In this document: piece by piece, positions 26,386-35,691 of the stretch
How positions within the stretch are numbered: the stretch's first letter is position 1
Layout: each line of letters begins with the position of its first letter
Assembly: GCA_023435705.1 (NCBI GenBank)
Contig: JAEYRH010000008.1
Span: 310,001 to 374,000, forward strand
DNA length: 64,000 bases
Direction of reading: 5' to 3'
Source of the DNA: Bacillota bacterium
GTDB taxonomy: Bacteria > Bacillota > Clostridia > Christensenellales > UMGS416
Notes under the pieces: model-generated
What the model saw: only the letters and a program-made list of their open reading frames with translations
Database searches by the model: none
What the model was told of the DNA's origin: nothing
Program-made: the position numbers and the translations under genes

Positions 26386-26756
26386 AGTTGATAAGTTCCT
26401 CCTTCCAGGGGAAGGTTGTGGTAGAAAGCATCCCGTAAGTTAATGGTAATGCTTCCCGATCCCCTGTGTACAGCTTTTCGGAACAGAAACGAAAGCTTCC
26501 TGGTTTGGCACGGATCTAGCCATAGCCGGAACCACCGTGCCCTGGGCACACAATCCGGATACGAGCACAGTGCCTTGATAAGGTATTCGCCTGCGGACTC
26601 CACAGTAAACCAGGCCGAGCCGCAGGGGCCAGTCTTTCCGGTGCAGATAGTCACTCCCTTTGAGTTCATCAAAGACAGCGTGATACCCTTCACCTTCTTC
26701 CCCTGAAAGGTGCATACCACCAGAAGTCCGTGTCTGGACACCAAATCTTGATCCAT
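26370..26756 (-). CDS. SpaA/carboxypeptidase-regulatory-like protein, proximal part of a frame-split gene
   Basis: 128 residues from ATG 26756, with a good GGAGGG ribosome site. The first domain (about 10-95) is a beta-sandwich-like unit with CTFQGKKVKGITLSLMNSKG. The C-terminal AFYHNLPLEGGTYQLWQ is the opening strand of a SpaA domain whose remainder lies in the next ORF in the -1 frame; the frame stops at TGA 26370-26372. Joining the frames at the GGT-ATT step restores an ordinary SpaA domain, so a one-base indel is likely. A coupled two-gene arrangement is the alternative. Confidence 0.55.
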   Translation of the reverse strand: MDQDLVSRHGLLVVCTFQGKKVKGITLSLMNSKGVTICTGKTGPCGSAWFTVESAGEYLIKALCSYPDCVPRARWFRLWLDPCQTRKLSFLFRKAVHRGSGSITINLRDAFYHNLPLEGGTYQLWQVF

Positions 26757-26895
26757 TCTTGGTTCCCTCCGGAATATCGTTCTTTATATCGTATTCACCA
26801 ACGCAGCTAGATGCTAAATGGATATCTTCGTTCATCTCTTGACAACATTCCCCAATAATCTACAATATTGGTATCAACCTGAGGGAAGGTGCCCC

Positions 26896-27180
26896 ATGGC
26901 ATACCATGACCAGTATGACGAAACTGTTTCCATCGGCGATTGGGTGGGCTCGATGGTGCTGAGCTCCATTCCGGTTGTGGGCTTCATCATGATGCTTGTG
27001 TGGGCCTTCGGCAGCAACGCCAAGCCCAGCAAACGCAACTTCTTCCGCGCCTATCTGATCGTCTGGGTGGCAGGGCTGGCGCTCAGCGTGATTTTCTTTT
27101 TCATGGTCCCCGGCATGTTGGCGGCGGTGGTGAATGCTGTGAAGTCCTTTGATCCAATGGGGAGCGGGTTTTACAACTGA
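26896..27180 (+). CDS. Small two-span membrane protein
   Basis: 94 residues from ATG 26896, preceded by GAGGGAAGGTG. After an acidic soluble start (MAYHDQYDETVSIGDW) come a first membrane span (about 17-38, VLSSIPVVGFIMMLVWAFG), a basic loop (NAKPSKRNFFRAYL) and a second span (about 53-75). It resembles small DUF-type membrane proteins found next to zinc-ribbon proteins in Clostridia. Function unknown. A hairpin terminator follows. Confidence 0.65.
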   Translation: MAYHDQYDETVSIGDWVGSMVLSSIPVVGFIMMLVWAFGSNAKPSKRNFFRAYLIVWVAGLALSVIFFFMVPGMLAAVVNAVKSFDPMGSGFYN

Positions 27181-27216
27181 ACCGCAGGCACAAGTCCGGT
27201 TATGATGTGATACACT

Positions 27217-27257
27217 CATTCGGGCATCGGTGAACACCGACTTGCCCGTTCTTCTTT
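27217..27257 (+). terminator. Terminator of the small membrane protein gene
   Basis: CGGGCA-tc-GGTG-aa-CACC-gac-TTGCCCG with a following TTCTTCTTTTTG tract. Confidence 0.7.
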
Positions 27258-27277
27258 TTGTAAGCCGATAAAAACAC

Positions 27278-27306
27278 TTGTTCCCATTTTATCATTGTGA
27301 TATGAT
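27278..27306 (+). promoter_or_regulatory. Promoter of the TPR-like membrane protein gene
   Basis: TTGTTC (27278-27283), 17-nt spacer, TATGAT (27301-27306), about 145 nt upstream of the start at 27450. Confidence 0.5.
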
Positions 27307-27449
27307 GTTATTACTCCAATACTTTCCATATACCACACACCAAGCCAAACCCAAAGCATACTTATCTCGGTTTCCAAATATGGATCATGAAGAAGGCTTC
27401 ATGCGCCTTGCCCCACCCATCGGCAAATCACAACCGGGAGGTCCCTCAT

Positions 27450-28553
27450 ATGGCAACCATCATGCCCGGCGGCGCGCGTCGCCCGTCTTCTTCCAGGCGG
27501 GGCCTTGGCAGGCCTGCCACTGTGGTGATCGTGCTGGCGCTGGTGCTGGCGGGGTTTATGCTGCTGGCCCTGGCCGGCGCGGTGGTTTACACCCTCCAGC
27601 TGGACCGGCAATATGACCAGGCAGTCGCCGCACTGGAGCGCAAGGACTACACGGGAGCCATCGGCAGCCTGAGCGGCGTCCCGGAGTTTTTCCGGGAGAA
27701 GACATCGCTTCAGGATTATGCAAGGGCCGGTGAGCTGCTGGGCAAAGGGGATTATGACGGCGCCCGCCGCCAGTTTGAGCGCCTCAAAGACTTTCGTGAC
27801 AGCCGGGCCATGGTGACCGAGACCGATTACCTGCACGCCAAGGCGCTTCTGGAAACCAAGGATTACCAGGGCGCGGCGGATTTGCTGGAGGGCCTTGCCA
27901 AGCAAAGCCATCAGGACTCCGCCGACCTGCTCATGGAAGCACAATACGCCCTCGCCGTGCAGAAGCTGAACGCAAAGGAATATGAGCAGGCGGCGGAGCT
28001 GCTGCAGCGGCTGGCGGCCAAGAAATACAAAGGGGCCGAAGACCTCCTTCGCCGGGCCAACTACTGCCAGGCGGTGGAGCTCTACCGCGAGGGGCAGTAT
28101 GCCCAGGCGCAGGCGCTGCTCGCCGATCTGGATGCATATGAGAAGAGCGACGCTTATTATCTGCTCACGCAGCTGCAGCTGAAGCAATACAAGATCACAG
28201 GCTATGCCGGGCAGGTTGCGGCGATGAGCAAGCTGCTGGCGCTGGGCAAGGCGGAAGACTTTGTCTCGCTGCTCACCGGTGACGAATGGATCTGCTTTTT
28301 GCTCTCGGGCATATGGGTGAACGGCGACAACTATTTTGTGATGACGCATGATGACAGCGGCTTCAACATCAACTACGCTCTGCCCTATGTGAATGGAAAG
28401 TACTACTACATTGAGGATTCTGTGCTCTATGTGGGCAGCGACGAAACCGGCTGGGACAAGTGCTTCCAGTTCAAGTTTGAATCCGAACGCATTATGGTCG
28501 TGCATTGCTACAAGGACGGGGCGGACTACAAGCTGTATCGGAGCCTGAATTAG
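27450..28553 (+). CDS. Membrane-anchored TPR-like repeat protein
   Basis: 367 residues from ATG 27450, chosen for GGGAGGT upstream. A basic N-terminus and one membrane span (about 22-48, VVIVLALVLAGFMLLALAGAVVYTL) precede six or seven helical repeats of about 30 residues, each with 'A(x)2LLxxKxYxxAAxLLxxL' and often ending KDS or QDS (about 55-255). The C-terminal 100 residues form a different, beta-rich domain (SGIWVNGDNYFVMTHDDSGFN...YYYIEDSVLYVG). It is a relative of the protein at 22059 with a different end domain. Its partner is unknown. Confidence 0.7.
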   Translation: MATIMPGGARRPSSSRRGLGRPATVVIVLALVLAGFMLLALAGAVVYTLQLDRQYDQAVAALERKDYTGAIGSLSGVPEFFREKTSLQDYARAGELLGKGDYDGARRQFERLKDFRDSRAMVTETDYLHAKALLETKDYQGAADLLEGLAKQSHQDSADLLMEAQYALAVQKLNAKEYEQAAELLQRLAAKKYKGAEDLLRRANYCQAVELYREGQYAQAQALLADLDAYEKSDAYYLLTQLQLKQYKITGYAGQVAAMSKLLALGKAEDFVSLLTGDEWICFLLSGIWVNGDNYFVMTHDDSGFNINYALPYVNGKYYYIEDSVLYVGSDETGWDKCFQFKFESERIMVVHCYKDGADYKLYRSLN

Positions 28554-28620
28554 CAGGCTCCCGTGATTTTACCGCGTCATAATCTGGTATACTATCCATA
28601 AAACTACTTTCAGGTGAACC

Positions 28621-29982
28621 ATGCGCGAAACCGCCACCATCGCAGCCCCCGCCACAGCCCCCGGCCAGGCCGGCGTGGCCATCATCCGCGTGAGCGGCCC
28701 CAATGCCCTTGCGGTGTTGCAGGGCTGCTTTTTCCATAGGGGCCGGCTGGAGCCCAGACGGATGGTCTATGGCACCGTGACGCTCGCCGGCGAGCCGGTG
28801 GACCGCGCGCTGGCCGTGTTTTTCCAGGCGCCGAAAAGCTACACCGGCGAGGACATGGCGGAGATCCACTGCCACGGCGGGCAGGAGACTGTGCGCGCGG
28901 TGCTTCAGGCCGTGATGGCCGCCGGAGCCATAGCCGCCGAGCCGGGCGAATTCAGCAAGCGGGCGTTTCTGAATGGCCGGATGGACCTTTCGCAGGCCGA
29001 GGCCGTGATGGACCTGATCTCCGCACGGGCCGAAGGGGCAAGGAAGCTGGCGCTCCGGCAGCTGGAAGGGCGGCTGGGCCGAAGGGTGACGGAGCTTCAG
29101 GAGGAGCTGCTGAGCCTGCTGGCCGAGATTGAGGTCACCGTGGATTACCCGGAGGACGATCTGGAGCAGCACACCGCCCACGATGTGGCCCGGCGGCTGG
29201 TGGGCGTGGGAAAACAGCTTGAGGAGCTGCTCCGCACAGCCAGGGCGGGCCGCGCGCTGCGGGAGGGCGTGCGCTGCGCCATCGTGGGCCGGCCAAACGC
29301 AGGCAAATCCTCTCTATTGAACGCGCTGCTGGGGGAAGACCGGGCCATCGTGACCGCCCGGCCCGGCACCACCCGCGACACGCTGGATGCTGAGGCCAGC
29401 ATCGGCGGCATCCCGGTGACGTTCGTGGACACCGCAGGCATTCGCCACGCCGGCGATGAGATCGAGGCAATGGGCGTGGAGCGGGCCAAAAAGGCGCTGG
29501 CGCAGGCGTCGATGGCGCTGCTGGTGGTGGACGGCGCTGCCGGTGTGACCAATGACGACCGCCAGATTCTAAAGGAAGCCGGGGATACGCCGGTGATCTT
29601 GGTGGTGAGCAAGGCCGACCTTGCCCTGGCGGTGACTGCGGAAGAGGCGGCAGATCTGCTGCAATGCCGAGGCGCGGTGGCGGTCTCGGCGCTCACCGGG
29701 GGCGGCATGGCCGCGCTGCAAACCATGATTGAGGAGTGCTGCGCCGGAGGCGAGGGCTTCGCCGAGTCGGCGGCGCTCTCCAACGCCCGCCACATCGAGG
29801 CCGTGCGCGACGGCGCCGATGCGGTGCGGCAGGCCATCGAGGCGTTGGGCGAGGGTTACCCGCCGGACACCGCCGCCACCGACATCCGCCGGGCCTGGCA
29901 CGCGCTGGGGCAGGTTACCGGCAAGACGGTGGATGAAGACGTGATCGATCTCATTTTTGAGCGGTTTTGTTTGGGGAAGTGA
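28621..29982 (+). CDS. mnmE: tRNA modification GTPase MnmE (TrmE)
   Basis: 453 residues, full length. With MnmG this GTPase makes the 5-carboxymethylaminomethyl group on U34 of tRNAs. The N-terminal tetrahydrofolate-binding domain begins ETATIAAPATAPGQAGVAIIRVSGP; the G domain (about 217-375) has Walker A GRPNAGKS (223-230), DTAG, and SKAD for G4. The C-terminal FCLGK (449-453) carries the essential cysteine. It stands alone: the usual neighbour mnmG is not downstream, and the next gene is an unrelated RES-domain protein. Confidence 0.96.
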   Translation: MRETATIAAPATAPGQAGVAIIRVSGPNALAVLQGCFFHRGRLEPRRMVYGTVTLAGEPVDRALAVFFQAPKSYTGEDMAEIHCHGGQETVRAVLQAVMAAGAIAAEPGEFSKRAFLNGRMDLSQAEAVMDLISARAEGARKLALRQLEGRLGRRVTELQEELLSLLAEIEVTVDYPEDDLEQHTAHDVARRLVGVGKQLEELLRTARAGRALREGVRCAIVGRPNAGKSSLLNALLGEDRAIVTARPGTTRDTLDAEASIGGIPVTFVDTAGIRHAGDEIEAMGVERAKKALAQASMALLVVDGAAGVTNDDRQILKEAGDTPVILVVSKADLALAVTAEEAADLLQCRGAVAVSALTGGGMAALQTMIEECCAGGEGFAESAALSNARHIEAVRDGADAVRQAIEALGEGYPPDTAATDIRRAWHALGQVTGKTVDEDVIDLIFERFCLGK

Positions 29983-30068
29983 GACGCAGTTCTGGCATCG
30001 CCCATGGCCGTTGCCTTCATTTCGGATCGGTGCTACAGTATTGATAAAAGCGCATATGGAGATGGTTT

Positions 30069-31292
30069 ATGCAAGACAGCAACATCGGCGGCATGCTGCA
30101 TGCGATCCGCAAAACGCTTCCGCTCCCGCTGGCGGTTGCCTGTGATGGCGACGTGCGAAAGGCCATGCAGGACTATTTGAAACACTATCAGGCACTGGCG
30201 GAGCAGCATCAGATCGACCCGGAGATGCAAAAAGCGATCGGGCAGCAATGCGACAAGCTCACGCAGGTCTTCGACAGCTTCATCCGTGGCTATCTGAGCA
30301 CCGCCATCCATCAGATGAAAAACCTATTAAAGATCAAAGTGAAAGGCGGCAGTGTGGTGGACTATTTCACCGTCTCCCTCGACCCACAGAAAGAGGAGAC
30401 CGGCTCCTATGCCGCCATCCAAAACCAGATGAATTCGCTTTTCCGCGCGCGGCTGGGGGATCATTACAACTATTCGCCGCTGGAGATGTTTCACATCCCC
30501 TATCCGATGCGCCACAAGGTGAAATCGCAGCGTTTCAGCATCGCCGGCCTGCCCTGCCTTTACCTGGGCAGCTCCAGCCTGCTCTGCTGGGAGGAGATGA
30601 GCCGCCCGCGCACCACGGAGCTTCACATCAGCAGATACCAGCTGGTGGATGCCGTTTGCCTTTTTAACCTGGCATATGATGTGGTGCAGGTCCTGGAGAT
30701 CTGGGCCAACCCAAACCTGCCGGAGGAGGCAAAGCGCGATTGGGCCACACGGTTTCTGCTGGTCTATCCGCTGCTGGCCGCATGCTCCATTGTTGTGAAG
30801 GAGAAGGAAGACCGGTCCTTCCGGTCGGAATATATCATCCCCCAGGTGCTGATGCTGGCCATCCGGGAGGAAAAGTCCGGCTCGATTGACGGCATCCGTT
30901 ATCTTTCCATGAAGCGGGATCCTCTCTGCTCGCCAAACATCTGGGTCAACTATGCGTTTATCCCCAAGGGCGGCGACTTCCGCAAGGACTATTCCGCCAA
31001 CCTGATGAAGCTCTTTTTTGCCACGACGCCTTATAACCTCCAGAACATTATGGACATGGACCGCCTCGCCATGGGGGAGATTGAACACATCTACCTCAAC
31101 ATACCCAAAGGAAATGATCATAGGGAACCGCTTGCGCAGAGCAGCGGAGGATCCGTTTCTGATTTCTATGACATCGTGCCGGTGATGGGGCGGGCGAGGT
31201 ATCGCGATACATCCTTTGGCGCAGTGGACCGCTTTTTGAGCTCCATCTCTGCATGGTCCATTGAGGAGCTGAACAAGAAGTACCAACGGTGA
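30069..31292 (+). CDS. RES-domain protein (NAD-targeting ADP-ribosyltransferase-like fold)
   Basis: 407 residues. The central region fits the RES domain: LFRARLG (R126/R128), then E139 in SPLEMFHIPYPMRHK, RFSIAGLPCLYLGSSSLLCWEEM (R155, Y165, E175/E176) and further C-terminal conserved strands. RES proteins are known as toxins (Xre-RES systems) that destroy NAD+, with Arg, Glu and Ser active-site residues. This long form has an extra helical N-terminus (about 1-110) and no adjacent Xre-type antitoxin, so it may be a domesticated or differently regulated member. It is monocistronic between mnmE and a membrane protein gene. Confidence 0.6.
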   Translation: MQDSNIGGMLHAIRKTLPLPLAVACDGDVRKAMQDYLKHYQALAEQHQIDPEMQKAIGQQCDKLTQVFDSFIRGYLSTAIHQMKNLLKIKVKGGSVVDYFTVSLDPQKEETGSYAAIQNQMNSLFRARLGDHYNYSPLEMFHIPYPMRHKVKSQRFSIAGLPCLYLGSSSLLCWEEMSRPRTTELHISRYQLVDAVCLFNLAYDVVQVLEIWANPNLPEEAKRDWATRFLLVYPLLAACSIVVKEKEDRSFRSEYIIPQVLMLAIREEKSGSIDGIRYLSMKRDPLCSPNIWVNYAFIPKGGDFRKDYSANLMKLFFATTPYNLQNIMDMDRLAMGEIEHIYLNIPKGNDHREPLAQSSGGSVSDFYDIVPVMGRARYRDTSFGAVDRFLSSISAWSIEELNKKYQR

Positions 31293-31335
31293 TACGAATT
31301 CTGACTAACTTCATATTCATCGCATCAAAGGGAAG

Positions 31336-31959
31336 ATGGAATATGAGAAGCACGGCCTCTGCCAGGGCAAGCGACCAACGGCTCATATTTCGCGGCAGGC
31401 CGTCAACAATAACCCCATGGATACGGTGCAGCAATCAAATGAATTTTATCAAAAGCTGGTTGAACTCTATCATAACTTCTATTCTCACTGGAGAGACCAC
31501 ATATTTCTGACCTGGCGCTGGTGGGTGGGGGTTGGGCTGATTGTGGTGCCATGGGTAGTTTGGCTTTGTGTGCGAAGGAAGGAAAGCACAGCGAGACTGC
31601 TGTTTTCCGGCATGTTTGTGATGCTGGCTGCCGCCGTGTTGGATTTGATTGGGTCATTCCTCGGGCTATGGACCTATCCATACAAGGTGTTCCCCCTGAT
31701 GCCGGAGCTTGTGCCGTATGACCTGTCCTCCCTGCCTGTAGCGACTATGGTCTTCCTGCAGTATTTCCCCAAGGTGAAGCCTGTGATCAAGGCAATTGTG
31801 TATGCAGGCCTGGGTGCTTTTGTGTTTGAGCCGCTGATGATCTGGCTAAAACTATACGACAACATCAACTGGCCCCACTATTTTTCCTTTCCGATCCTGT
31901 TTGCCATTTACCTGATCGCCCACCGGCTTTCCAAGGCAAGCAGCTTTGCCCCGGTTTGA
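31336..31959 (+). CDS. CBO0543-like multispan membrane protein
   Basis: Up to 207 residues; five membrane spans are predicted (about 60-78, 87-108, 130-148, 155-172 and 183-200). GLWTYPYKVFPLMPELVPYDLSSLPV and FVFEPLMIWLKLYDNINWPHYFSFPILFAIYLI resemble the CBO0543 family of Firmicute membrane proteins, function unknown. The start is uncertain: ATG 31336 has AAGGGAAG almost touching it, and ATG 31417 (MDTVQQSNEF) is an equally reasonable start lacking a clear ribosome site. Confidence 0.6.
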   Translation: MEYEKHGLCQGKRPTAHISRQAVNNNPMDTVQQSNEFYQKLVELYHNFYSHWRDHIFLTWRWWVGVGLIVVPWVVWLCVRRKESTARLLFSGMFVMLAAAVLDLIGSFLGLWTYPYKVFPLMPELVPYDLSSLPVATMVFLQYFPKVKPVIKAIVYAGLGAFVFEPLMIWLKLYDNINWPHYFSFPILFAIYLIAHRLSKASSFAPV

Positions 31960-32020
31960 CCATATAAGAAGCCTTTTTCCTCTGTGACAAACCAACAAAT
32001 TAGCTATCTAAATATTTTCA

Positions 32021-32049
32021 TTGCCTGATCGAATGCACAGTCTTATAAT
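32021..32049 (+). promoter_or_regulatory. Promoter of the ABC exporter operon
   Basis: TTGCCT (32021-32026), 17-nt spacer, perfect TATAAT (32044-32049). Confidence 0.65.
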
Positions 32050-32105
32050 GATTTGTGCGCCCACGCACTGCGGTGCCCCATTCCGATCAGGAGCATTTTT
32101 TAAAA

Positions 32106-33842
32106 ATGAATTGGTTGAAACGCTACATGCCCGTGTATATGAAGCTTGCCCTGCCGGCCTGGCTTTGCCTGTGCGGCGAGGTTATTGTGGATCTGTCCAT
32201 CCCCCGATACACCCGCGACATTGTGGACATCGGCATCCACAACGGCAACCTGGACTATGTGCTGCGCACCGGCCTCATCATGCTGGCGCTGGCGCTGGGC
32301 GGGTCGCTGATGGGCATCACGCGCAACTGGCTTTCCACCCACGCCTCGCAGGATCTGGGCACCCGCATCCGCGCGGACCTTTTCCGCAAGACGCAGGCCA
32401 TGAGCATCTCCGCGGCCCGCAAGCTGGGCCCGGCCTCTTTGATCACCCGCCTCACCAACGATGTGATGCAGGTGCAAAACATGAGCTTTTTACTCACCCG
32501 CGTGTTCATCCGCGCGCCGCTGCTGCTGATCGGCGGCACGATCATGGCCTTCACGCTGAACTCAGGGCTGGCGCTGATCCTGGTGGGCACGCTGCCGCTG
32601 ATGGCGCTTTTGATCTGGTGGCGCGTGAGCCGGGGCTTCCCGCTGTTTCAGAAGGTGCAAAAGGCGATGGACCGCGTGAACGCCGTGATGCGCGAATATC
32701 TGGCAGGCGTGCGCGTGGTGAAGGTTTTTAACCGCGCAGCCTTTGAGGAGAAGCGGTTTGACGAGGCCAACCAGGGCCTGACCGGCCTGGGCGTGAAGGC
32801 AGCCAGGGCCATGGCCACGGTGCAGCCGCTCATGTATATCCTGATGAACGGCAGCGTGGTGCTGGCACTTTATTGGGGCGGCGCGAAAATCAACGAAGGC
32901 TCCATGATGGCCGGCGACATCATCGCGTTTGTGAATTACTTCCTGATGATTTTGCAGGCCATGGCGATGGTCTCGATGATCTTCACGCAAGGCGTGCGAG
33001 GCAAGGCCAGCGCCGACCGCATCGGCGAGGTGTTTGCCGTGCCGGAGGACATGCCCGCGCCGCAGAGCCCCGCTTGCCCCCCGGCCAGAGGGGCTGTGGA
33101 GATGCGCGATGTATCTTTCACCTTCCCAAATCAGAGGCAGCCTGCGCTGGAAGGCGTGAGCTTCCGCGTGGAGCCGGGGCAGGTGGCCGCAATCATCGGC
33201 AGCACCGGATCTGGCAAGACCACGCTGGTGAGCCTGATCCCAAGGTTTTTTGACGTGACGGATGGCCAGGTGCTGGTGGACGGCGCCGATGTGCGCGATT
33301 ATGAGGAAGGCTGCCTGCGTGAGCGCATCGCCATGGTGCCCCAGCAGGCCATGCTCTTCACCGGGTCACTGGGCGAAAACCTGCGCTGGGGCAAGCCCGA
33401 CGCCACCAGCGAGGAAATCACCGCCGCCGCCCGGATCGCCCAGGCCCACCAGTTCATCACCGAGAAGCCGGAGGGGTATCAAACCCGCATCGGCCAGGGC
33501 GGTGTGAACCTCTCCGGCGGCCAGAAGCAGCGCGTGTGCATCGCCAGGGCCCTGGTACGCAAGCCCAGCGTGCTGATCCTGGATGACAGCACCAGCGCCG
33601 TGGACAGCGCAACGGAGCAGAAGATCCGCGCGGGCCTGAAGGAGGCCTGCCAGGGCATGACGGTGATCCTGATTGCCCAGCGCATCCAGTCGGTGATGGA
33701 CGCCGACACGATCCTCGTGATGGACGGCGGGCGCATTGTGCAGCAGGGCACCCACTGGGAGCTCATGGAGACTTGCAGCGTGTATCAGGACATTTTCCGC
33801 AGCCAGGTGGGTCTGGACGTGACCGGCAAGGAGGTGGTCTGA
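32106..33842 (+). CDS. Heterodimeric ABC exporter, degenerate-site subunit
   Basis: 578 residues: six membrane spans (about 1-310) and an ATP-binding domain with Walker A GSTGSGKT, signature LSGGQKQR and Walker B VLILDD. The catalytic glutamate after Walker B is aspartate (DDSTS) and the switch histidine is glutamine (IAQRI), so this subunit supplies the degenerate half of the composite ATP site, as BmrC does in BmrCD. The partner follows with a 1-bp TGATG overlap, so the two proteins are made together. Substrates are probably lipids or drugs; direction is outward. ATG 32106 is preferred over the 17-codon extension. Confidence 0.93.
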   Translation: MNWLKRYMPVYMKLALPAWLCLCGEVIVDLSIPRYTRDIVDIGIHNGNLDYVLRTGLIMLALALGGSLMGITRNWLSTHASQDLGTRIRADLFRKTQAMSISAARKLGPASLITRLTNDVMQVQNMSFLLTRVFIRAPLLLIGGTIMAFTLNSGLALILVGTLPLMALLIWWRVSRGFPLFQKVQKAMDRVNAVMREYLAGVRVVKVFNRAAFEEKRFDEANQGLTGLGVKAARAMATVQPLMYILMNGSVVLALYWGGAKINEGSMMAGDIIAFVNYFLMILQAMAMVSMIFTQGVRGKASADRIGEVFAVPEDMPAPQSPACPPARGAVEMRDVSFTFPNQRQPALEGVSFRVEPGQVAAIIGSTGSGKTTLVSLIPRFFDVTDGQVLVDGADVRDYEEGCLRERIAMVPQQAMLFTGSLGENLRWGKPDATSEEITAAARIAQAHQFITEKPEGYQTRIGQGGVNLSGGQKQRVCIARALVRKPSVLILDDSTSAVDSATEQKIRAGLKEACQGMTVILIAQRIQSVMDADTILVMDGGRIVQQGTHWELMETCSVYQDIFRSQVGLDVTGKEVV

Positions 33843-35689
33843 TGCAATTGAGAGGAATGCCCGGCCCCGGCCAGCCCGGGGGCGGCCAGGGCGGCCCGGG
33901 GATCCACGCGATGGGGGGCCGCTTTGTGGGCGGCCAGAAGCCCAAAGACATGCGCGGCACGATCAAGCGCCTGTGGGGCCTGTTTGGCCGGGAGCGCTGG
34001 AAGCTGCTCACCGTGTTTGCGATCGCCACCGCCGGATCCGCCGTGGGCCTGATCGGGCCGCTGCTGATCGGCAAAGCTGTGGACACCATGGCCGGAAAAG
34101 GTGCGGTGGATTTCAACAACCTCCACGGCACGATCCTGCTGCTGGCGGCGGCCTATGGCGCCGGCGCGCTGTTTTCCTTTATGCAGGAGTGGTGGATCGC
34201 CGGCGTGGCGCAGCGCATCGTGATGCTGATCCGCCGGTCGCTGTTTGAGCGGGTGCAGCAGCTGCCGCTCAAGTTCTTTGACAGCCGCACCCACGGCGAG
34301 CTGATGAGCCGCCTGTCAAACGATGTGGACAACGTGAGCATGATGCTGGGCTCCAGCACCACGCAGCTGTTTGCCAGCGTGCTCATGGTGCTGGGATCCT
34401 TGGCGATGATGCTCAGCCTGTCGCCGCTGATGACGGCGCTGGCCATGGTCACCGTGCCGCTCACGGTGGTGTTTTCCTCGATGATCGCCCGTCGGGCCCG
34501 CCCTCGCTTCAAGGAGCAGCAGGCCAACCTGGCGGAATTAAACGGCCATGTGGAGGAGATCCTTTCCGGCCAGCTGGTCGTGAAGGCCTTCGGCCAGGAG
34601 GCCAACGTGACCGCGCGGTTTGACGAGATCAACGGCCGCCTGCGTGATTCGGGCATGAAGGCCCAGATTCTCTCCGGCATCGTAATGCCCATGCTCAATG
34701 TGTTTACCAACATCGGCTTTGTGATCATCGCCACCTCCGGCGGCTGGCTGGCGGTGAGCGGCGCGATCACGGTGGGCGTGATCGCCAGCTTTATCAACTA
34801 CTCGAGGCAGTTCACCAGGCCATTAAACGAGATCGCCAACCTTTACAGCTCGATACAGTCTGCCCAGGCCAGCGCCGAGCGCATCTTTGAGCTGATGGAT
34901 GAGCAGCCCGAGCCCCGCGACCTGCCGGAGGCAAAGCCACTGGAGAACCCCGAGGGCGTGGTGGGCTTTGAAAACGTGAGCTTCGGCTACAACTCCGACG
35001 TGCCCGTGCTCAAAAATGTGACGCTGGAAGCCGCGAGGGGCCGCACGATCGCGCTGGTGGGCCCCACCGGCGCGGGCAAGACCACGATTGTGAACCTGCT
35101 GGTGCGCTTTTATGACCCCACGGCGGGCACCATCCGCTTTGATGGGCAGGACATGCTCCTGTGGACCCGCGACACACTGCGGCCCTGCTTCGGCATGGTG
35201 CTGCAAGACACGCATTTGTTTTCCGGCACTGTGCGCGAAAACATCCGCTATGGCCGCCTGACCGCCACCGACAGCGAAGTGGAGGCCGCCGCGCAGGCCA
35301 CCGGCGCAGACCGCTTCATCCGCCGCCTGCCCCAGGGCTACGACACCGAGCTGGGCGAGAGCGGCGGGGGCTTGAGCCAGGGCCAGCGGCAGTTGCTCTC
35401 CATTTCCCGGGCGATCTTGGCCGAGCCGGCGGTGCTGATCCTTGATGAGGCCACAAGCTCGGTGGACACCCGCACCGAAATGGCGCTGCAGCGGGCAATG
35501 ATCAAGCTGCGGCAGGGGCGCACCAGCTTCATCATCGCCCACCGGCTCTCCACGATCCGCGACGCCGACGAAATATTGGTGATCGACCACGGCGAGATCA
35601 TCGAGCGGGGCAGCCACAGCGAGCTCATGGAGAAAATGGGGTTTTACTACAATTTGTACAGCGGGCAGTTTGCGATGCTGCAGGAATAG
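33842..35689 (+). CDS. Heterodimeric ABC exporter, catalytic subunit
   Basis: 615 residues from ATG 33842, which follows AAGGAGG and overlaps the upstream stop by one base. A Gly/Pro/Gln-rich cytoplasmic start (MQLRGMPGPGQPGGGQGGPG) precedes six membrane spans. The ATP-binding domain has Walker A GPTGAGKT, signature LSQGQRQL, Walker B VLILDE with the catalytic glutamate, and IAHRLST with the switch histidine: all consensus, in contrast to its partner. The pairing of LSGGQ and LSQGQ signatures is the BmrCD/LmrCD pattern. A repeat A element follows the stop directly. Confidence 0.94.
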   Translation: MQLRGMPGPGQPGGGQGGPGIHAMGGRFVGGQKPKDMRGTIKRLWGLFGRERWKLLTVFAIATAGSAVGLIGPLLIGKAVDTMAGKGAVDFNNLHGTILLLAAAYGAGALFSFMQEWWIAGVAQRIVMLIRRSLFERVQQLPLKFFDSRTHGELMSRLSNDVDNVSMMLGSSTTQLFASVLMVLGSLAMMLSLSPLMTALAMVTVPLTVVFSSMIARRARPRFKEQQANLAELNGHVEEILSGQLVVKAFGQEANVTARFDEINGRLRDSGMKAQILSGIVMPMLNVFTNIGFVIIATSGGWLAVSGAITVGVIASFINYSRQFTRPLNEIANLYSSIQSAQASAERIFELMDEQPEPRDLPEAKPLENPEGVVGFENVSFGYNSDVPVLKNVTLEAARGRTIALVGPTGAGKTTIVNLLVRFYDPTAGTIRFDGQDMLLWTRDTLRPCFGMVLQDTHLFSGTVRENIRYGRLTATDSEVEAAAQATGADRFIRRLPQGYDTELGESGGGLSQGQRQLLSISRAILAEPAVLILDEATSSVDTRTEMALQRAMIKLRQGRTSFIIAHRLSTIRDADEILVIDHGEIIERGSHSELMEKMGFYYNLYSGQFAMLQE

Positions 35690-35691
35690 AA

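Noticed and set aside
25801..26756. Programmed -1 ribosomal frameshift in the SpaA gene
   Set aside because: There is no X-XXY-YYZ slippery heptamer at the junction (GGTATTT) and no clear downstream pseudoknot; a mutation or coupled ORF is simpler.
26440..26835. Alternative 131-aa minus-strand ORF overlapping the SpaA proximal part
   Set aside because: The ORF from 26756 has a clear GGAGGG ribosome site and a recognisable domain; the alternative frame has neither.
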